NCBI GenBank assembly: GCA_944472155.2
Contig: OX235271.1
Location: 89,541,256 to 89,605,255, forward strand
DNA from: Trichobilharzia szidati
Taxonomy: Eukaryota > Platyhelminthes > Trematoda > Strigeidida > Schistosomatidae
Length of the DNA: 64,000 nucleotides
Reading direction: 5' to 3'
Of the stretch, positions 61,884 to 64,000 are shown in pieces (positions within the stretch are counted from its first letter, which is position 1; every line of letters begins with the position of its first letter). Below the pieces are notes generated by a model, which was not told where the DNA came from, did no database searches, and saw nothing but the letters and a program-made list of their open reading frames with translations. Both the position numbers and the translations under genes were made by a program.

Positions 61884-63306
61884 CAGTAAACAAGTTAGTA
61901 TGGTTTTCCATACAATCATTGTAGTCAAGTTTTATACAAATTAGTGTACCACTTTTCACAACACCTTTTTTCCTCTTCATTTGTTTTATGTACTATACAA
62001 TTACAGCTATATTTCGTCGTATTTTTTTGTCTTTCCTTGCATTCCGAGTGGAGCTTCAAACTATTAAATTCCCATTAGAGATGGTGTTGTTTTCATCACG
62101 GCGTGAGGTTGCAATTGGCTAGTAAACTAGGTGGTGAGTTATAAGGAGTTAGTTGGTGGGAAGTTGATCCCTGATCACGTGAGAAGTTGGGGAGCATTCT
62201 ACTATTGAATTGCCGATGCAACTTGAAAAAGCTTATATCCCGTCTGAGATGCAAACCCGTGTCACCCAGTGCTTCTGCAGTCAGAAGTGTTACCACTGAG
62301 CTATCCCTTTTCGATCATTATAATATAATCTTTTAGTCAAGAAATGTTCTATCAAAACTCATATTTCATCTCATGTGTACAAAGTTGTCTCCAGGAATGT
62401 TATTTATTATAGTACCTCAGTGCGAAAATAGTTTCTTATCCACTGAATCGGATTAGTCTGTTTTACTTTTCAGCAACCTGGTTTTAAACATAACCAGTCT
62501 GGAATAATAAGTACATGAATAAATAGAACTCAACTGTTCGAAGTGGAAGTTAGTAAATTTGCGTAATCACACAATTAAATAGTAGAGAAATACCAGTTAT
62601 ACTGAGATCACTGAAACGAATTCATAGTTACAGATGAGATAGATATAAGAAAATTTCAGCGTCAGGTGAAAGAAGAAAAATTAAAAGATATGCATATATA
62701 TTTATATCATCAATAAGGTAACATAATGATAACCTTGAAGGAATTCGAATTAGTAAGCCAAGAAGAAATCAGATGATAATTTATGGAATCTGAGTTGAGC
62801 AGACAGTCACAATGTGGCGTGTGCTACTGATAAGATTTATCAGTAGTATATTAAGAGACGTTCTTTGTCATGAAAATATCAAATAGCGGATAGATAGCTT
62901 TGACGTCAAAGAGAGCAAATGATTCAGCTTTGAGGCGAAACATGGGAGACTCCAAAAAAGACAAAGAAACACAATACGAAGGACAGAAGTAGCACAACAT
63001 GGAAGATCTGTGCAAATCACGATTTGGAGATAAAGTGTACATAATTTCGCTATATAGAGATACCAAATTCCAAATAAACATTCCTTTACAACGTCTCTTG
63101 TACGACATTATTTGTTTGTTAAAAATAAACATTTCTCTCGATACGACTGATGTATAATGACTTACACTATGAAGGCTGAGTTTTTCACATACCTAACTGT
63201 AAGAATTTCTCAACTTTCATGATGTGGTAATCTTGTAATTCGATTCTACTTTAGGCTGATGAGATATCTTCGTCCAATGAAAGTGATGGCGTCTGTGTCG
63301 AAAATA
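22223..63306 (+). CDS. TRAPPC11, 3'-incomplete host gene (23 coding exons seen)
   Basis: TRAPPC11 is a subunit of the TRAPP tethering complex (TRAPPIII), which acts at the ER-Golgi interface and in autophagy. The exons are 22223-22423, 24235-24407, 24452-24637, 26445-26544, 28552-28625, 29687-29783, 30744-30874, 31799-32408, 34521-34599, 35555-35609, 35652-35732, 38777-38841, 41168-41518, 42036-42097, 45726-45990, 48234-48306, 49638-49695, 51540-51719, 53882-54255, 55746-55871, 58753-59347, 61487-61594 and 63255-63306. All borders are GT-AG and phases match across every junction. About 1,365 codons are encoded, against 1,133 in the whole human protein; the excess lies in low-complexity inserts in exons 8, 13, 19 and 21. 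Diagnostic blocks are [62 protein letters not shown] and [12 protein letters not shown]. The foie gras domain spans roughly residues 220-620; beta-rich gryzun-like sequence follows. The C-terminus lies beyond the window. Confidence 0.93.
22424..24234 (+). other. intron 1 of TRAPPC11
   Basis: 1.8 kb of AT-rich sequence without any repeat or exon I can recognise. Confidence 0.5.
24235..24407 (+). CDS. TRAPPC11 exon 2
   Basis: Starts QPASYEW after TTTTCAG; ends in phase 2 before GTAAGA. It carries the most conserved block of the family, [12 protein letters not shown] and [11 protein letters not shown]. Confidence 0.95.
24452..24637 (+). CDS. TRAPPC11 exon 3
   Basis: Separated from exon 2 by only 44 bp. 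It encodes [20 protein letters not shown] and [13 protein letters not shown], matching family VAVVLIQK and SLFVLPHT. Ends in phase 2 before GTATAC. Confidence 0.95.
25590..25880 (+). mobile_element. Smalpha-like SINE in intron 3
   Basis: The tRNA-like part (CCCAGTGGCTGGTTGATC ... TTGCGTTCGATC) is followed by a degenerate hammerhead at 25785-25833 and the family 3' end (TTCTAACTGAAGTC). The ribozyme core CTGATGA has become CTGAGAA. Confidence 0.75.
25785..25833 (+). ncRNA. hammerhead ribozyme relic
   Basis: GACGAAAC and the stem-II remnant CAAACAAGGAC are kept, but the catalytic CTGATGA core is mutated and GTC before the cleavage site reads CTC. Probably inactive. Confidence 0.5.
26445..26544 (+). 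CDS. TRAPPC11 exon 4
   Basis: Encodes [20 protein letters not shown] then [13 protein letters not shown], matching family [22 protein letters not shown]. Phase 2 in, phase 0 out, donor GTATTT. Confidence 0.95.
26890..27215 (-). mobile_element. Smalpha-like SINE, minus strand, intron 4
   Basis: It has the family 3' end (CATCAGTTAGAGAGATCATTG), a degenerate hammerhead at 26941-26985, a tRNA-like region and a 5' body to about 27215. It faces a plus copy at 27385, so the two form an inverted pair. Confidence 0.75.
26941..26985 (-). ncRNA. hammerhead ribozyme relic
   Basis: On the minus strand ATGATGAAGAGTCCCC keeps part of the core and stem II, but GAAAC has become GATATC. Probably inactive. 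Confidence 0.45.
27385..27755 (+). mobile_element. Smalpha-like SINE, plus strand, intron 4
   Basis: It has box A-like TGGCTGAATGGTC, box B-like GGTTTCGAAC, a hammerhead relic at 27616-27665 and the 3' end CTGATATCAGCTCGTGATC. The last ~30 bp recur inverted at 27225-27255. Confidence 0.78.
27616..27665 (+). ncRNA. hammerhead ribozyme, near-intact
   Basis: It reads GTGCTGTTGAAGAGTCCC, then stem II, then GGACGAAACAGCTG. The core CTGATGA reads CTGTTGA and the cleavage triplet reads TTC, so activity is doubtful. Confidence 0.5.
27822..28391 (-). repeat. dispersed repeat R1, copy b
   Basis: The reverse complement aligns with 19072-19580 over its whole length, including the degenerate (CCTAAC)n block at 28110-28190 and the flanking GTGACCTTGAACGAACAATC. 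Confidence 0.65.
28552..28625 (+). CDS. TRAPPC11 exon 5
   Basis: [20 protein letters not shown] matches family LLFVRHQFKIAFFSELKQD almost exactly; this is the start of the foie gras domain. Ends in phase 2 at GTAAGT. Confidence 0.95.
28760..28982 (-). mobile_element. SINE-B copy, minus strand, intron 5
   Basis: On the minus strand it has a tRNA-like head (GGTGGCATAACGGTTAGGAT, box B GGGGTTCGATCCC) at 28982-28905. The body with AAAGAGGAAAGGTTCGGCAT follows, and it ends GCCCTATGTTTCACTGGGAA. Nearly full length. Confidence 0.82.
28983..29686 (+). other. rest of intron 5
   Basis: No repeat or exon recognised. Confidence 0.45.
29687..29783 (+). CDS. TRAPPC11 exon 6
   Basis: Encodes [20 protein letters not shown] then [12 protein letters not shown], matching family YRTAYNLVHELRA...EIKTMAGFINYK. 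Phase 2 in, phase 0 out. Confidence 0.95.
29784..30743 (+). other. intron 6, unexplained
   Basis: Bases 30090-30360 are more GC-rich than the surrounding introns (CTAGTTGGACGCTGCTC, AATAGCCGCGGCC) and contain a purine run AGAGGGGGATATG. This could be part of an unrecognised mobile element; no domain is visible. Confidence 0.35.
30744..30874 (+). CDS. TRAPPC11 exon 7
   Basis: Encodes [20 protein letters not shown] ... [15 protein letters not shown], matching family ICRLCFQ...AIAQFRKHIDL...LSFEHDAWMSKQ. Ends in phase 2. Confidence 0.95.
31005..31788 (-). mobile_element. RTE-type non-LTR element, 3' fragment, intron 7
   Basis: The minus-strand frame (31788-31161) carries the C-terminal part of an RTE reverse transcriptase: [35 protein letters not shown] and [13 protein letters not shown]. 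It ends SQWRRC-type sequence ([10 protein letters not shown]). This C-terminal region is typical of schistosome SR2-like RTE elements. Its 5' truncation point lies within about 15 bp of the exon 8 splice acceptor. Confidence 0.88.
31799..32408 (+). CDS. TRAPPC11 exon 8
   Basis: The largest exon, residues about 321-524. It starts [12 protein letters not shown] (family FQAFGDLFDEAIKLG) with [19 protein letters not shown]. An insert of about 110 Ser/Thr/Pro-rich residues absent from the human protein follows. It returns to the family at [12 protein letters not shown] (human LDFYGQRSWRQG). Phase 0 at the end, donor GTAAGT. Confidence 0.95.
32790..33060 (-). mobile_element. Smalpha-like SINE, minus strand, intron 8
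   Basis: It has the 3' end at left (GAGCTAACATCAGTGAGAG), a hammerhead at 32856-32901, and then a tRNA-like region (TGGCTGAATGGCATACGAGC on the minus strand). Confidence 0.78.
32856..32901 (-). ncRNA. hammerhead ribozyme, one core change
   Basis: On the minus strand stem I GGTACC, core CGATGAAGAGTCCC, stem II, GACGAAACAGCTGTC and CAGTAC are present. The core CTGATGA reads CCGATGA; the GTC cleavage triplet is kept. Confidence 0.6.
33095..33475 (+). mobile_element. RTE element fragment, plus strand
   Basis: Translation gives broken IRWPER-like, [13 protein letters not shown] and [15 protein letters not shown] pieces. These correspond to the C-terminal part of the element at 46735-47990 ([23 protein letters not shown]). 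It contains stops and shifts. Confidence 0.6.
33476..34520 (+). other. rest of intron 8
   Basis: Bases 33895-34130 seem weakly similar in the same orientation to 62815-63070 (GATTTTGTCAGTAG against GATTTATCAGTAGT), perhaps an old dispersed repeat. Nothing else is recognised. Confidence 0.3.
34521..34599 (+). CDS. TRAPPC11 exon 9
   Basis: Encodes [20 protein letters not shown] then RMKLYP, matching family [25 protein letters not shown]. Phase 0 in, phase 1 out. Confidence 0.92.
34600..35554 (+). other. intron 9
   Basis: About 950 bp without a recognised repeat or exon. Confidence 0.45.
35555..35609 (+). CDS. TRAPPC11 exon 10
   Basis: 55 bp encoding [18 protein letters not shown], matching family VQMGEEYYYAKDYTKALK. 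Phase 1 in, phase 2 out. Confidence 0.93.
35652..35732 (+). CDS. TRAPPC11 exon 11
   Basis: Encodes [20 protein letters not shown], matching family LDYVMCDYRSEGWWTLLTS. It follows a 42 bp intron. Phase 2 both ends. Confidence 0.93.
35805..36022 (-). mobile_element. SINE-B copy, minus strand, intron 11 (diverged)
   Basis: It is recognisable by GCTTCAAGCACATGAGTCTTG, GTTGCTAACCTTACACC and AGGAGTGCGTCCACTGGGAA on the plus strand, that is the reversed tail, body and head. Box B is decayed. Confidence 0.7.
36440..36740 (+). mobile_element. RTE C-terminal fragment, plus strand, intron 11
   Basis: Its sense strand matches the reverse complement of 31180-31340 (TGGCCAAACCAAAACATGGC ... GACTTCCTGGTTGGGG ... 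CATTGGCGCAGATTCG). It encodes decayed WGPRD...QWLETLGDMAQN-type sequence. Confidence 0.65.
37980..38029 (-). ncRNA. hammerhead ribozyme, mutated core
   Basis: Minus strand GTACTG, CCAATGA (for CTGATGA), stem II TTCCCAAACTAGGAT, GAAACAGCTGTC. Two core changes make activity unlikely. Confidence 0.55.
38121..38169 (+). ncRNA. hammerhead ribozyme with intact core
   Basis: Stem I is GTACTG pairing with CAGTAC. The core CTGATGA is complete; then come a stem II region with a small insert (ATCCCGAACTAGGAAGAG), GAAAC and the cleavage triplet GTC. This is one of two copies in the window with both core boxes and the cleavage triplet unchanged. Confidence 0.72.
38344..38565 (+). mobile_element. SINE-B copy, plus strand, intron 11
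   Basis: The head TCGGTGGTTCAAGGGTAGAA is followed by box B-like GAGTTCGACCCC, AAAGAGGCAAGGTTAGGCAT, ATACTCTGTAAAAACAG and the tail GCCCTATGTCTCATTCGAAA. Confidence 0.75.
38777..38841 (+). CDS. TRAPPC11 exon 12
   Basis: Encodes [20 protein letters not shown], matching family [20 protein letters not shown]. Phase 2 in, phase 1 out. Confidence 0.9.
39300..39590 (-). mobile_element. diverged RTE 3' end, intron 12
   Basis: It parallels 31010-31260 on the same strand (CGGTTCAAGTTGCCGTACTT against AGTTCGAGTTGCCACGTTCC; CAGTCTCCAATTATTGATTC against TTGTCTCCAGCCATTGATTC). Confidence 0.5.
40056..40300 (-). mobile_element. RTE reverse transcriptase N-terminal fragment
   Basis: Minus-strand frame with [33 protein letters not shown] and KNRDL corresponds to the RTE block G-K-x-x-G-x-D ... 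P-x-D-W-K-x-G-Y-L-I-K-x-P-K-K-G-D-L. It is joined to the RTE 3' tail motif (TTTCGAGTGGAACTTAGGGT), implying internal deletion. Confidence 0.7.
40301..41167 (+). other. rest of intron 12
   Basis: No further repeat recognised. A pyrimidine-rich tract (TTATTTTCCTGTTTTCC) precedes the exon 13 acceptor. Confidence 0.4.
41168..41518 (+). CDS. TRAPPC11 exon 13
   Basis: Starts after CTTCTAG in phase 1 and encodes a weakly conserved segment ([13 protein letters not shown] ... FAR) with a His/Gln run ([14 protein letters not shown]). The donor A|GTCAGT gives the phase 1 that exon 14 needs; reading on would reach a stop at 41551. The 5' border is the least certain of the set. Confidence 0.75.
41519..42035 (+). 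other. intron 13 with (TGTA)n
   Basis: It contains an imperfect TGTA microsatellite at 41802-41835. Nothing else is recognised. Confidence 0.55.
42036..42097 (+). CDS. TRAPPC11 exon 14
   Basis: 62 bp encoding [20 protein letters not shown], after TTCTAG and before GTGAGT. Phase 1 in, phase 0 out. Confidence 0.8.
42620..42730 (-). mobile_element. SINE-C fragment, minus strand
   Basis: GCTGGCACTCGTCAAAAAGT, TATCTGCAGCTTCAATAGAC and GATGTCCCGTTGGTGACTCG parallel the minus SINE-C copies at 44070 and 48593. Box B is recognisable as CTCGAACCC inverted. Confidence 0.55.
42731..44069 (+). other. middle of intron 14
   Basis: No exon or repeat identified in 1.3 kb. Confidence 0.4.
44070..44205 (-). 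mobile_element. SINE-C fragment, minus strand
   Basis: GTTGGCACTCGTCAGAAAGG, GGAACTCATGTCCCTTCTGA and GTCTGCACCAAACAGAGGAC match the copy at 48593-48745; the tRNA-like box B is deleted. Confidence 0.6.
44840..45075 (+). mobile_element. SINE-C copy, plus strand (diverged)
   Basis: It has ATCTCCGACCGCAGCACTGG, GATTCTAACCTCTGTGGGGA and GGTTACAGTATACCTTACTG, parallel to the cleaner copy at 48761-48940. Confidence 0.65.
45076..45725 (+). other. end of intron 14
   Basis: Nothing recognised before the acceptor TTTATTTCAG at 45725. Confidence 0.4.
45726..45990 (+). CDS. TRAPPC11 exon 15
   Basis: Encodes [20 protein letters not shown] then [14 protein letters not shown], a polar linker, and [12 protein letters not shown] leading into the conserved QCK of exon 16. 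The family counterpart is AVKTAQKLWADRI ... FVPFVQCK. Phase 0 in, phase 1 out. Confidence 0.88.
45991..46726 (+). other. start of intron 15
   Basis: No repeat or exon recognised. Confidence 0.4.
46727..47990 (-). mobile_element. RTE/SR2-like non-LTR element, 3' half
   Basis: On the minus strand 47990-47480 carries RT motifs: [29 protein letters not shown] and [11 protein letters not shown] (the A-D-D catalytic box as FADD). The downstream frame 47467-46838 has [16 protein letters not shown], [11 protein letters not shown] and [18 protein letters not shown]. There is a stop/frameshift at about 47475. The 3' end reads CTGTTCCACTCGGAACGCAA then GGGAATAATAAT. Confidence 0.9.
48234..48306 (+). 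CDS. TRAPPC11 exon 16
   Basis: Encodes [20 protein letters not shown] then IFL, matching family [25 protein letters not shown]. Acceptor TTTTTTTATCCAG. Phase 1 in, phase 2 out. Confidence 0.93.
48593..48745 (-). mobile_element. SINE-C copy, minus strand
   Basis: CCTTGAAGGAATTCATGTCC and TGAGATTCGAACCCGCACC (inverted box B) show the family. It stands immediately left of a plus copy, forming an inverted pair. Confidence 0.75.
48761..48940 (+). mobile_element. SINE-C copy, plus strand (best copy)
   Basis: The tRNA-like head AATAGCTCAGTGGTAACGTC has box A, and CGGGTTCGAATCTGA has box B. The body GGACATGAATTCCTTCAAGG, TGCCAACTAGCATGAAACCT follows. The head looks tRNA-like, but the body and inverted partner make it a SINE. 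Confidence 0.8.
49638..49695 (+). CDS. TRAPPC11 exon 17
   Basis: Encodes [19 protein letters not shown], matching family PIRFSKLCVSFNN. Phase 2 in, phase 0 out. Confidence 0.88.
49730..49762. repeat. (TA)n microsatellite
   Basis: Imperfect TA run with one GT interruption, 35 bp after exon 17. Confidence 0.9.
49843..49888 (-). ncRNA. hammerhead ribozyme, one core change
   Basis: Minus strand GTACTG, CCGATGA, stem II TTTCCAAACTAGGAT, GAAACAGCTGTC, CAGTGC. U4 of the core is C. Confidence 0.6.
50324..50369 (+). ncRNA. hammerhead ribozyme, one core change
   Basis: GTACTG, CCGATGA, TTCCGCAACTAGGAT, GAAACAGCTGTC, CAGTGC. It has the same U-to-C core change as its inverted partner. Confidence 0.6.
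50422..50440. repeat. (TA)n microsatellite
   Basis: TA run directly after the plus-strand Smalpha-like copy. Confidence 0.85.
50840..51165 (+). mobile_element. decayed RTE fragment, plus strand, intron 17
   Basis: Frames contain FITRMSK-like, [14 protein letters not shown] and [18 protein letters not shown] pieces corresponding to [20 protein letters not shown] and SNKKLWEQT of the copy at 46727-47990, with many stops and shifts. Confidence 0.6.
51374..51468 (-). mobile_element. SINE-B fragment, minus strand
   Basis: The tail TACGTTCCCAGTGGAACATT joins directly to the head (GCGAGCATTCTACTGCTGTA), with most of the body deleted. Confidence 0.7.
51540..51719 (+). CDS. TRAPPC11 exon 18
   Basis: 180 bp, phase 0 both ends. 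It encodes a weakly conserved Ser-rich stretch followed by [20 protein letters not shown], likely family [21 protein letters not shown]. Donor GTAAGC. Confidence 0.85.
51960..52960 (-). mobile_element. RTE fragment, minus strand, intron 18
   Basis: The sequence parallels 46800-47640 (TTGGAAACGATTTCGTTGAC, ATATAGAAGCACTAAC, GACATTAGACATAAGTCGTC, GGAATATCATCGGTAACAGT). A duplicated segment appears (the GTGTTGAAAAT block occurs near 52235 and 52502). Coding capacity is lost. Confidence 0.75.
52993..53006. repeat. short (TA)n
   Basis: TA run next to the end of the RTE fragment. Confidence 0.7.
53345..53860 (-). mobile_element. RTE 3' end, minus strand, intron 18
   Basis: It starts with the 3' tail motif (CCCTTGGGTTCCGAGTGGAA on the plus strand) and parallels 46735-47230 (TTCTTTCTGGCCATTTGATC, AGCAGCTGTTGATAAAAGCC). 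It ends 20 bp before the exon 19 acceptor. Confidence 0.8.
53882..54255 (+). CDS. TRAPPC11 exon 19
   Basis: Encodes [14 protein letters not shown] (family ITSVDLALGN), [12 protein letters not shown], a His/Gln/Ser-rich insert, and [18 protein letters not shown]. Acceptor CAACACAG at 53881; the pyrimidine tract is weak. Phase 0 in, phase 2 out. Confidence 0.9.
54256..55242 (+). other. intron 19, first part
   Basis: Bases 54880-54960 encode [16 protein letters not shown] on the plus strand, reminiscent of the reverse-transcriptase block G-x-x-Q-G-x-x-L-S-P. This may be a short decayed non-LTR element. The rest is unexplained. Confidence 0.35.
55243..55470 (+). mobile_element. SINE-B copy, plus strand, intron 19 (near full length)
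   Basis: The head is TTGGTGGCACAGTGATAGAA with box B GGGGTTCGATCCCCGG. The body has AAAGAGGGAAGGTTGGACAT and the tail is GCCCTATATTCCACTGGGAA, then CGTAAAGGAATG and A-rich sequence. Confidence 0.85.
55746..55871 (+). CDS. TRAPPC11 exon 20
   Basis: Encodes [20 protein letters not shown] then [13 protein letters not shown], matching family HEPPALTNEMYCLVVTVQ. Phase 2 both ends. Confidence 0.92.
55872..56514 (+). other. intron 20, first part
   Basis: No feature recognised. Confidence 0.4.
56515..56785 (+). mobile_element. Penelope-like element fragment (GIY-YIG end), decayed
   Basis: Near 56663-56768 a plus-strand frame gives [20 protein letters not shown] and [12 protein letters not shown], broken by an in-frame TAG just before FTC. 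This parallels the C-terminal GIY-YIG endonuclease of Penelope-like elements (Y-x-x-x-C-x-C-G-x-x-Y-I-G-R-T ... R-x-x-E-H-x-x-K-W). The catalytic YIG reads YKR, so it is inactive. Confidence 0.6.
56786..57634 (+). other. intron 20, middle
   Basis: No feature recognised. Confidence 0.4.
57635..57865 (-). mobile_element. RTE 3' end, minus strand, intron 20
   Basis: It parallels 46740-46985 (AAAGTAGAACATAGAGCTTC, TTATGTCCAATCCATCTCCA, CTTCTGCGTATTTATTGGGC). Only about 230 bp remain. Confidence 0.72.
57872..58095 (+). mobile_element. SINE-B copy, plus strand
   Basis: The head is CTGTGGCTTAGTGGTAGAAC with box B AGGGTTCGGCCGC. The body is AAAGAGGGAAGGTTGGGCGT and the tail is shortened. It abuts the RTE fragment. 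Confidence 0.82.
58240..58365 (-). mobile_element. Smalpha-like relic, minus strand
   Basis: An ATGAAGTAATTTTAATCAAA 3' region and a hammerhead-like segment are present; the tRNA-like part is missing. Confidence 0.45.
58312..58361 (-). ncRNA. hammerhead ribozyme relic
   Basis: Minus strand TGCTGACGAAGAGTC keeps a valid CTGANGA core and GAAAC, but stem II pairing is lost and no GTC triplet follows. Confidence 0.4.
58516..58680 (+). mobile_element. SINE-B fragment, 5' truncated
   Basis: It begins inside box B (CTCGATTCCCGG) and continues through GGTGGAGAGTTGGTCTTGAG and ACCACTGCTACTGAAACTTC. Confidence 0.65.
58753..59347 (+). CDS. TRAPPC11 exon 21
   Basis: Encodes [10 protein letters not shown] (family VKLTAGLKPGQ), a Thr/Ser-rich insert, [20 protein letters not shown], a Lys/Glu run [10 protein letters not shown], and [20 protein letters not shown] (family HKDETVTIETVFPFDV). 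Phase 2 in, phase 0 out at GTAAGT. Reading on past the donor would be intron translation. Confidence 0.92.
59577..59812 (+). mobile_element. SINE-B copy, plus strand (full length)
   Basis: The head TTGGTGGCACAGCGGTTAGG has both pol III boxes (box B GGGGTTCGATCCCCGG). The body is AAAGAGGAAAGGTTGGGCGT and the tail is GCCCTATGTTCCAGTGGGGA, then CGTGAAGGAATAAAAAAA. Confidence 0.88.
60075..60265. mobile_element. Smalpha-like SINE, minus strand, plus short inverted piece
   Basis: The 3' half of the element is on the minus strand (60075-60215), then a plus-strand tRNA-like piece (60217-60262, GGTCCTGGTTTCGAACCCCA). The inner junction is palindromic (TGGGGTTCGAA ... TTCGAACCCCA). Confidence 0.78.
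60151..60200 (-). ncRNA. hammerhead ribozyme with intact core
   Basis: On the minus strand stem I is GTACTG pairing with CAGTAC. The core CTGATGA is complete, stem II TCCCCAAACTAGGAT pairs, GAAAC follows, and the cleavage triplet GTC precedes CAGTAC. This is the best-preserved copy in the window; the element it belongs to is in antisense orientation to TRAPPC11. Confidence 0.75.
60415..60558 (+). other. possible in-frame cassette exon
   Basis: An open stretch of 48 codons ([20 protein letters not shown]...) is bounded by CTAAACAG on the left and GAA|GTAATT on the right. Both borders are phase 0, which fits between exons 21 and 22. Homology with TRAPPC11 runs without a gap from exon 21 to 22, so it is not needed. 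It could be chance. Confidence 0.25.
60559..61214 (+). other. intron 21, last third
   Basis: Nothing recognised; small open frames on both strands near 60907-61219 overlap and show no domain. Confidence 0.4.
61215..61400 (-). mobile_element. SINE-B copy, minus strand (diverged, tail missing)
   Basis: TTAAAGTTTCAGTAGTATTG, AGGAGTGCGTCGATCGGGAA and GTTGGCGAGCATTGTGTCAT correspond to reversed body and head. It ends 86 bp before exon 22. Confidence 0.7.
61487..61594 (+). CDS. TRAPPC11 exon 22
   Basis: 108 bp, phase 0 both ends. Encodes [20 protein letters not shown] then [12 protein letters not shown], aligning with family [20 protein letters not shown] and ALTIVSSELQL. Confidence 0.9.
61678..61755 (-). 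mobile_element. SINE-B or RTE tail fragment
   Basis: GTGTTCTGAGTCAGCTGTAG, GGCTTCAGGCTTTTAGCTTG and GTTTCAGAAGCAGCCGTG are the reversed tail and part of the body. Confidence 0.5.
61849..61880. repeat. (TA)16 microsatellite
   Basis: Uninterrupted TA run in intron 22. Confidence 0.92.
62033..62220 (-). mobile_element. SINE-B copy, minus strand (diverged)
   Basis: The tail TTGCATTCCGAGTGGAGCTT, the body (GTGAGGTTGCAATTGGCTAG) and the head (GGGGAGCATTCTACTATTGA) are in reversed order; the head lacks a good box B. Confidence 0.6.
62221..62310 (-). mobile_element. SINE-C head, minus strand
   Basis: CCGTCTGAGATGCAAACCCG (inverted box B) and GTGTTACCACTGAGCTATCC (inverted box A) match the head of the copy at 48761. 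It abuts the SINE-B copy. Confidence 0.65.
62311..63254 (+). other. rest of intron 22
   Basis: Bases 62815-63070 seem weakly similar to 33895-34130. No exon is seen before the acceptor CTACTTTAG at 63254. Confidence 0.35.
63255..63306 (+). CDS. TRAPPC11 exon 23 (last in window)
   Basis: 52 bp encoding [17 protein letters not shown], phase 0 in, phase 1 out before GTAAGT. Conservation is low here, but the phase fits exon 22 and both splice signals are good. At least one more exon must lie beyond 64000. Confidence 0.75.
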
Positions 63307-64000
63307 GTAAGTTTGTCATTATTCTTCATAAATTCTGTTTTTGAAATTCATATTTTCGTTTACAATATACACGATTAAAGACTGAGATAATGTCAACTAC
63401 ACATCACACTCTATCCGGCAGTTCACCTGCATTTTGAAGACATAAATATTTGTAGAACTAGCAGAATATTTCATATCGATAGTCTCAATGGAAATACATC
63501 GCTCACAGAACCAAAATTGATGATTGTTTCCCAGTTATGTCGCATAATTCAATTTTATGGTTATTTAAGTTAGTGGAAGCTCTCCGAATTATTCACATTC
63601 ACTTCACATTATTTCTCCGGAGAATAATGTATATCGACCTTCCCGTACTCAGAGTTAATTAGTTACTTATTAGTCCTTATATCCTGTAAAGTTATTATCA
63701 CCAACCATCCTAATTGCAATTTCAACGAATCGGTGTCATCGGGTGGTAATTGTTTTCTGGTGCAATTTACAATTCTAAGGAGAATAGTGAACGATGCAGG
63801 CAAAAACTAATAAGAAACATGTTTAGAATGATATGGGCAAATTAATTGCCAAGACCAAAATTTTACCTAAGCCCATTGAAAGTGAATCGCCGAAAAAGAG
63901 TCTGTTTTGCATTTGCCAGTGCGTTAACATAAAATTCAGTCTAATTTCATAAATAATTTCAACAAAGAATTCTTTTTGAGCTGTGTGTTACCCAAATTCG
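63307..64000 (+). other. intron 23, running off the window
   Basis: No exon or known repeat recognised to the right edge. Confidence 0.45.

Overview
The window looks like nuclear DNA of a trematode flatworm, most likely genus Schistosoma. It is AT-rich. A host gene has many small exons: two introns of 42-44 bp sit beside introns of hundreds to thousands of bases. The introns hold tRNA-derived SINEs carrying hammerhead-ribozyme sequences (Smalpha-like), RTE/SR2-like and CR1-like non-LTR elements, Ty3/gypsy pol and a Penelope-like fragment. The species cannot be fixed from sequence alone.

Bases 30-12164 are a head-to-tail array of eight 1,480-1,482 bp units. Each unit is a ~289 bp LTR, a primer-binding-site-like motif, a captured glutamine-rich reading frame (217-219 codons) and a purine-rich tract that leads straight into the next LTR. 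A ninth, partly diverged LTR closes the array. No unit encodes gag or pol, so this is an LTR-sharing tandem array of a non-autonomous retroelement that carries what looks like genomic host-gene sequence.

Bases 12165-18397 are a nest of broken retroelements. A short ORF follows the last LTR. It is interrupted by a 5.96 kb segment bounded by ~475 bp inverted repeats. Inside are a 559 bp x 2 palindrome with an 11 bp spacer, a CR1-like ORF1 with a PHD finger (minus strand), a Ty3/gypsy RNase H-integrase fragment (minus strand) and CR1-like 3' ends (plus strand).

Bases 18398-22214 are intergenic, with a dispersed repeat holding degenerate telomere-like hexamers, a tRNA-derived SINE and a 58 bp-arm hairpin.

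From 22223 to beyond the right edge runs one plus-strand host gene, TRAPPC11 (TRAPP tethering complex subunit, foie gras family). I resolved 23 coding exons (4,096 nt, about 1,365 residues). All but the last have consistent phases and GT-AG borders; the last runs towards exons outside the window. The introns hold about ten Smalpha-like copies (several as inverted pairs), about a dozen copies of a SINE whose 3' tail matches the 3' end of the resident RTE element, a third SINE family, RTE fragments and a decayed Penelope-like GIY-YIG fragment. Repeats explain most of the intron space that I could explain; several long intron stretches remain unexplained and are listed as such.
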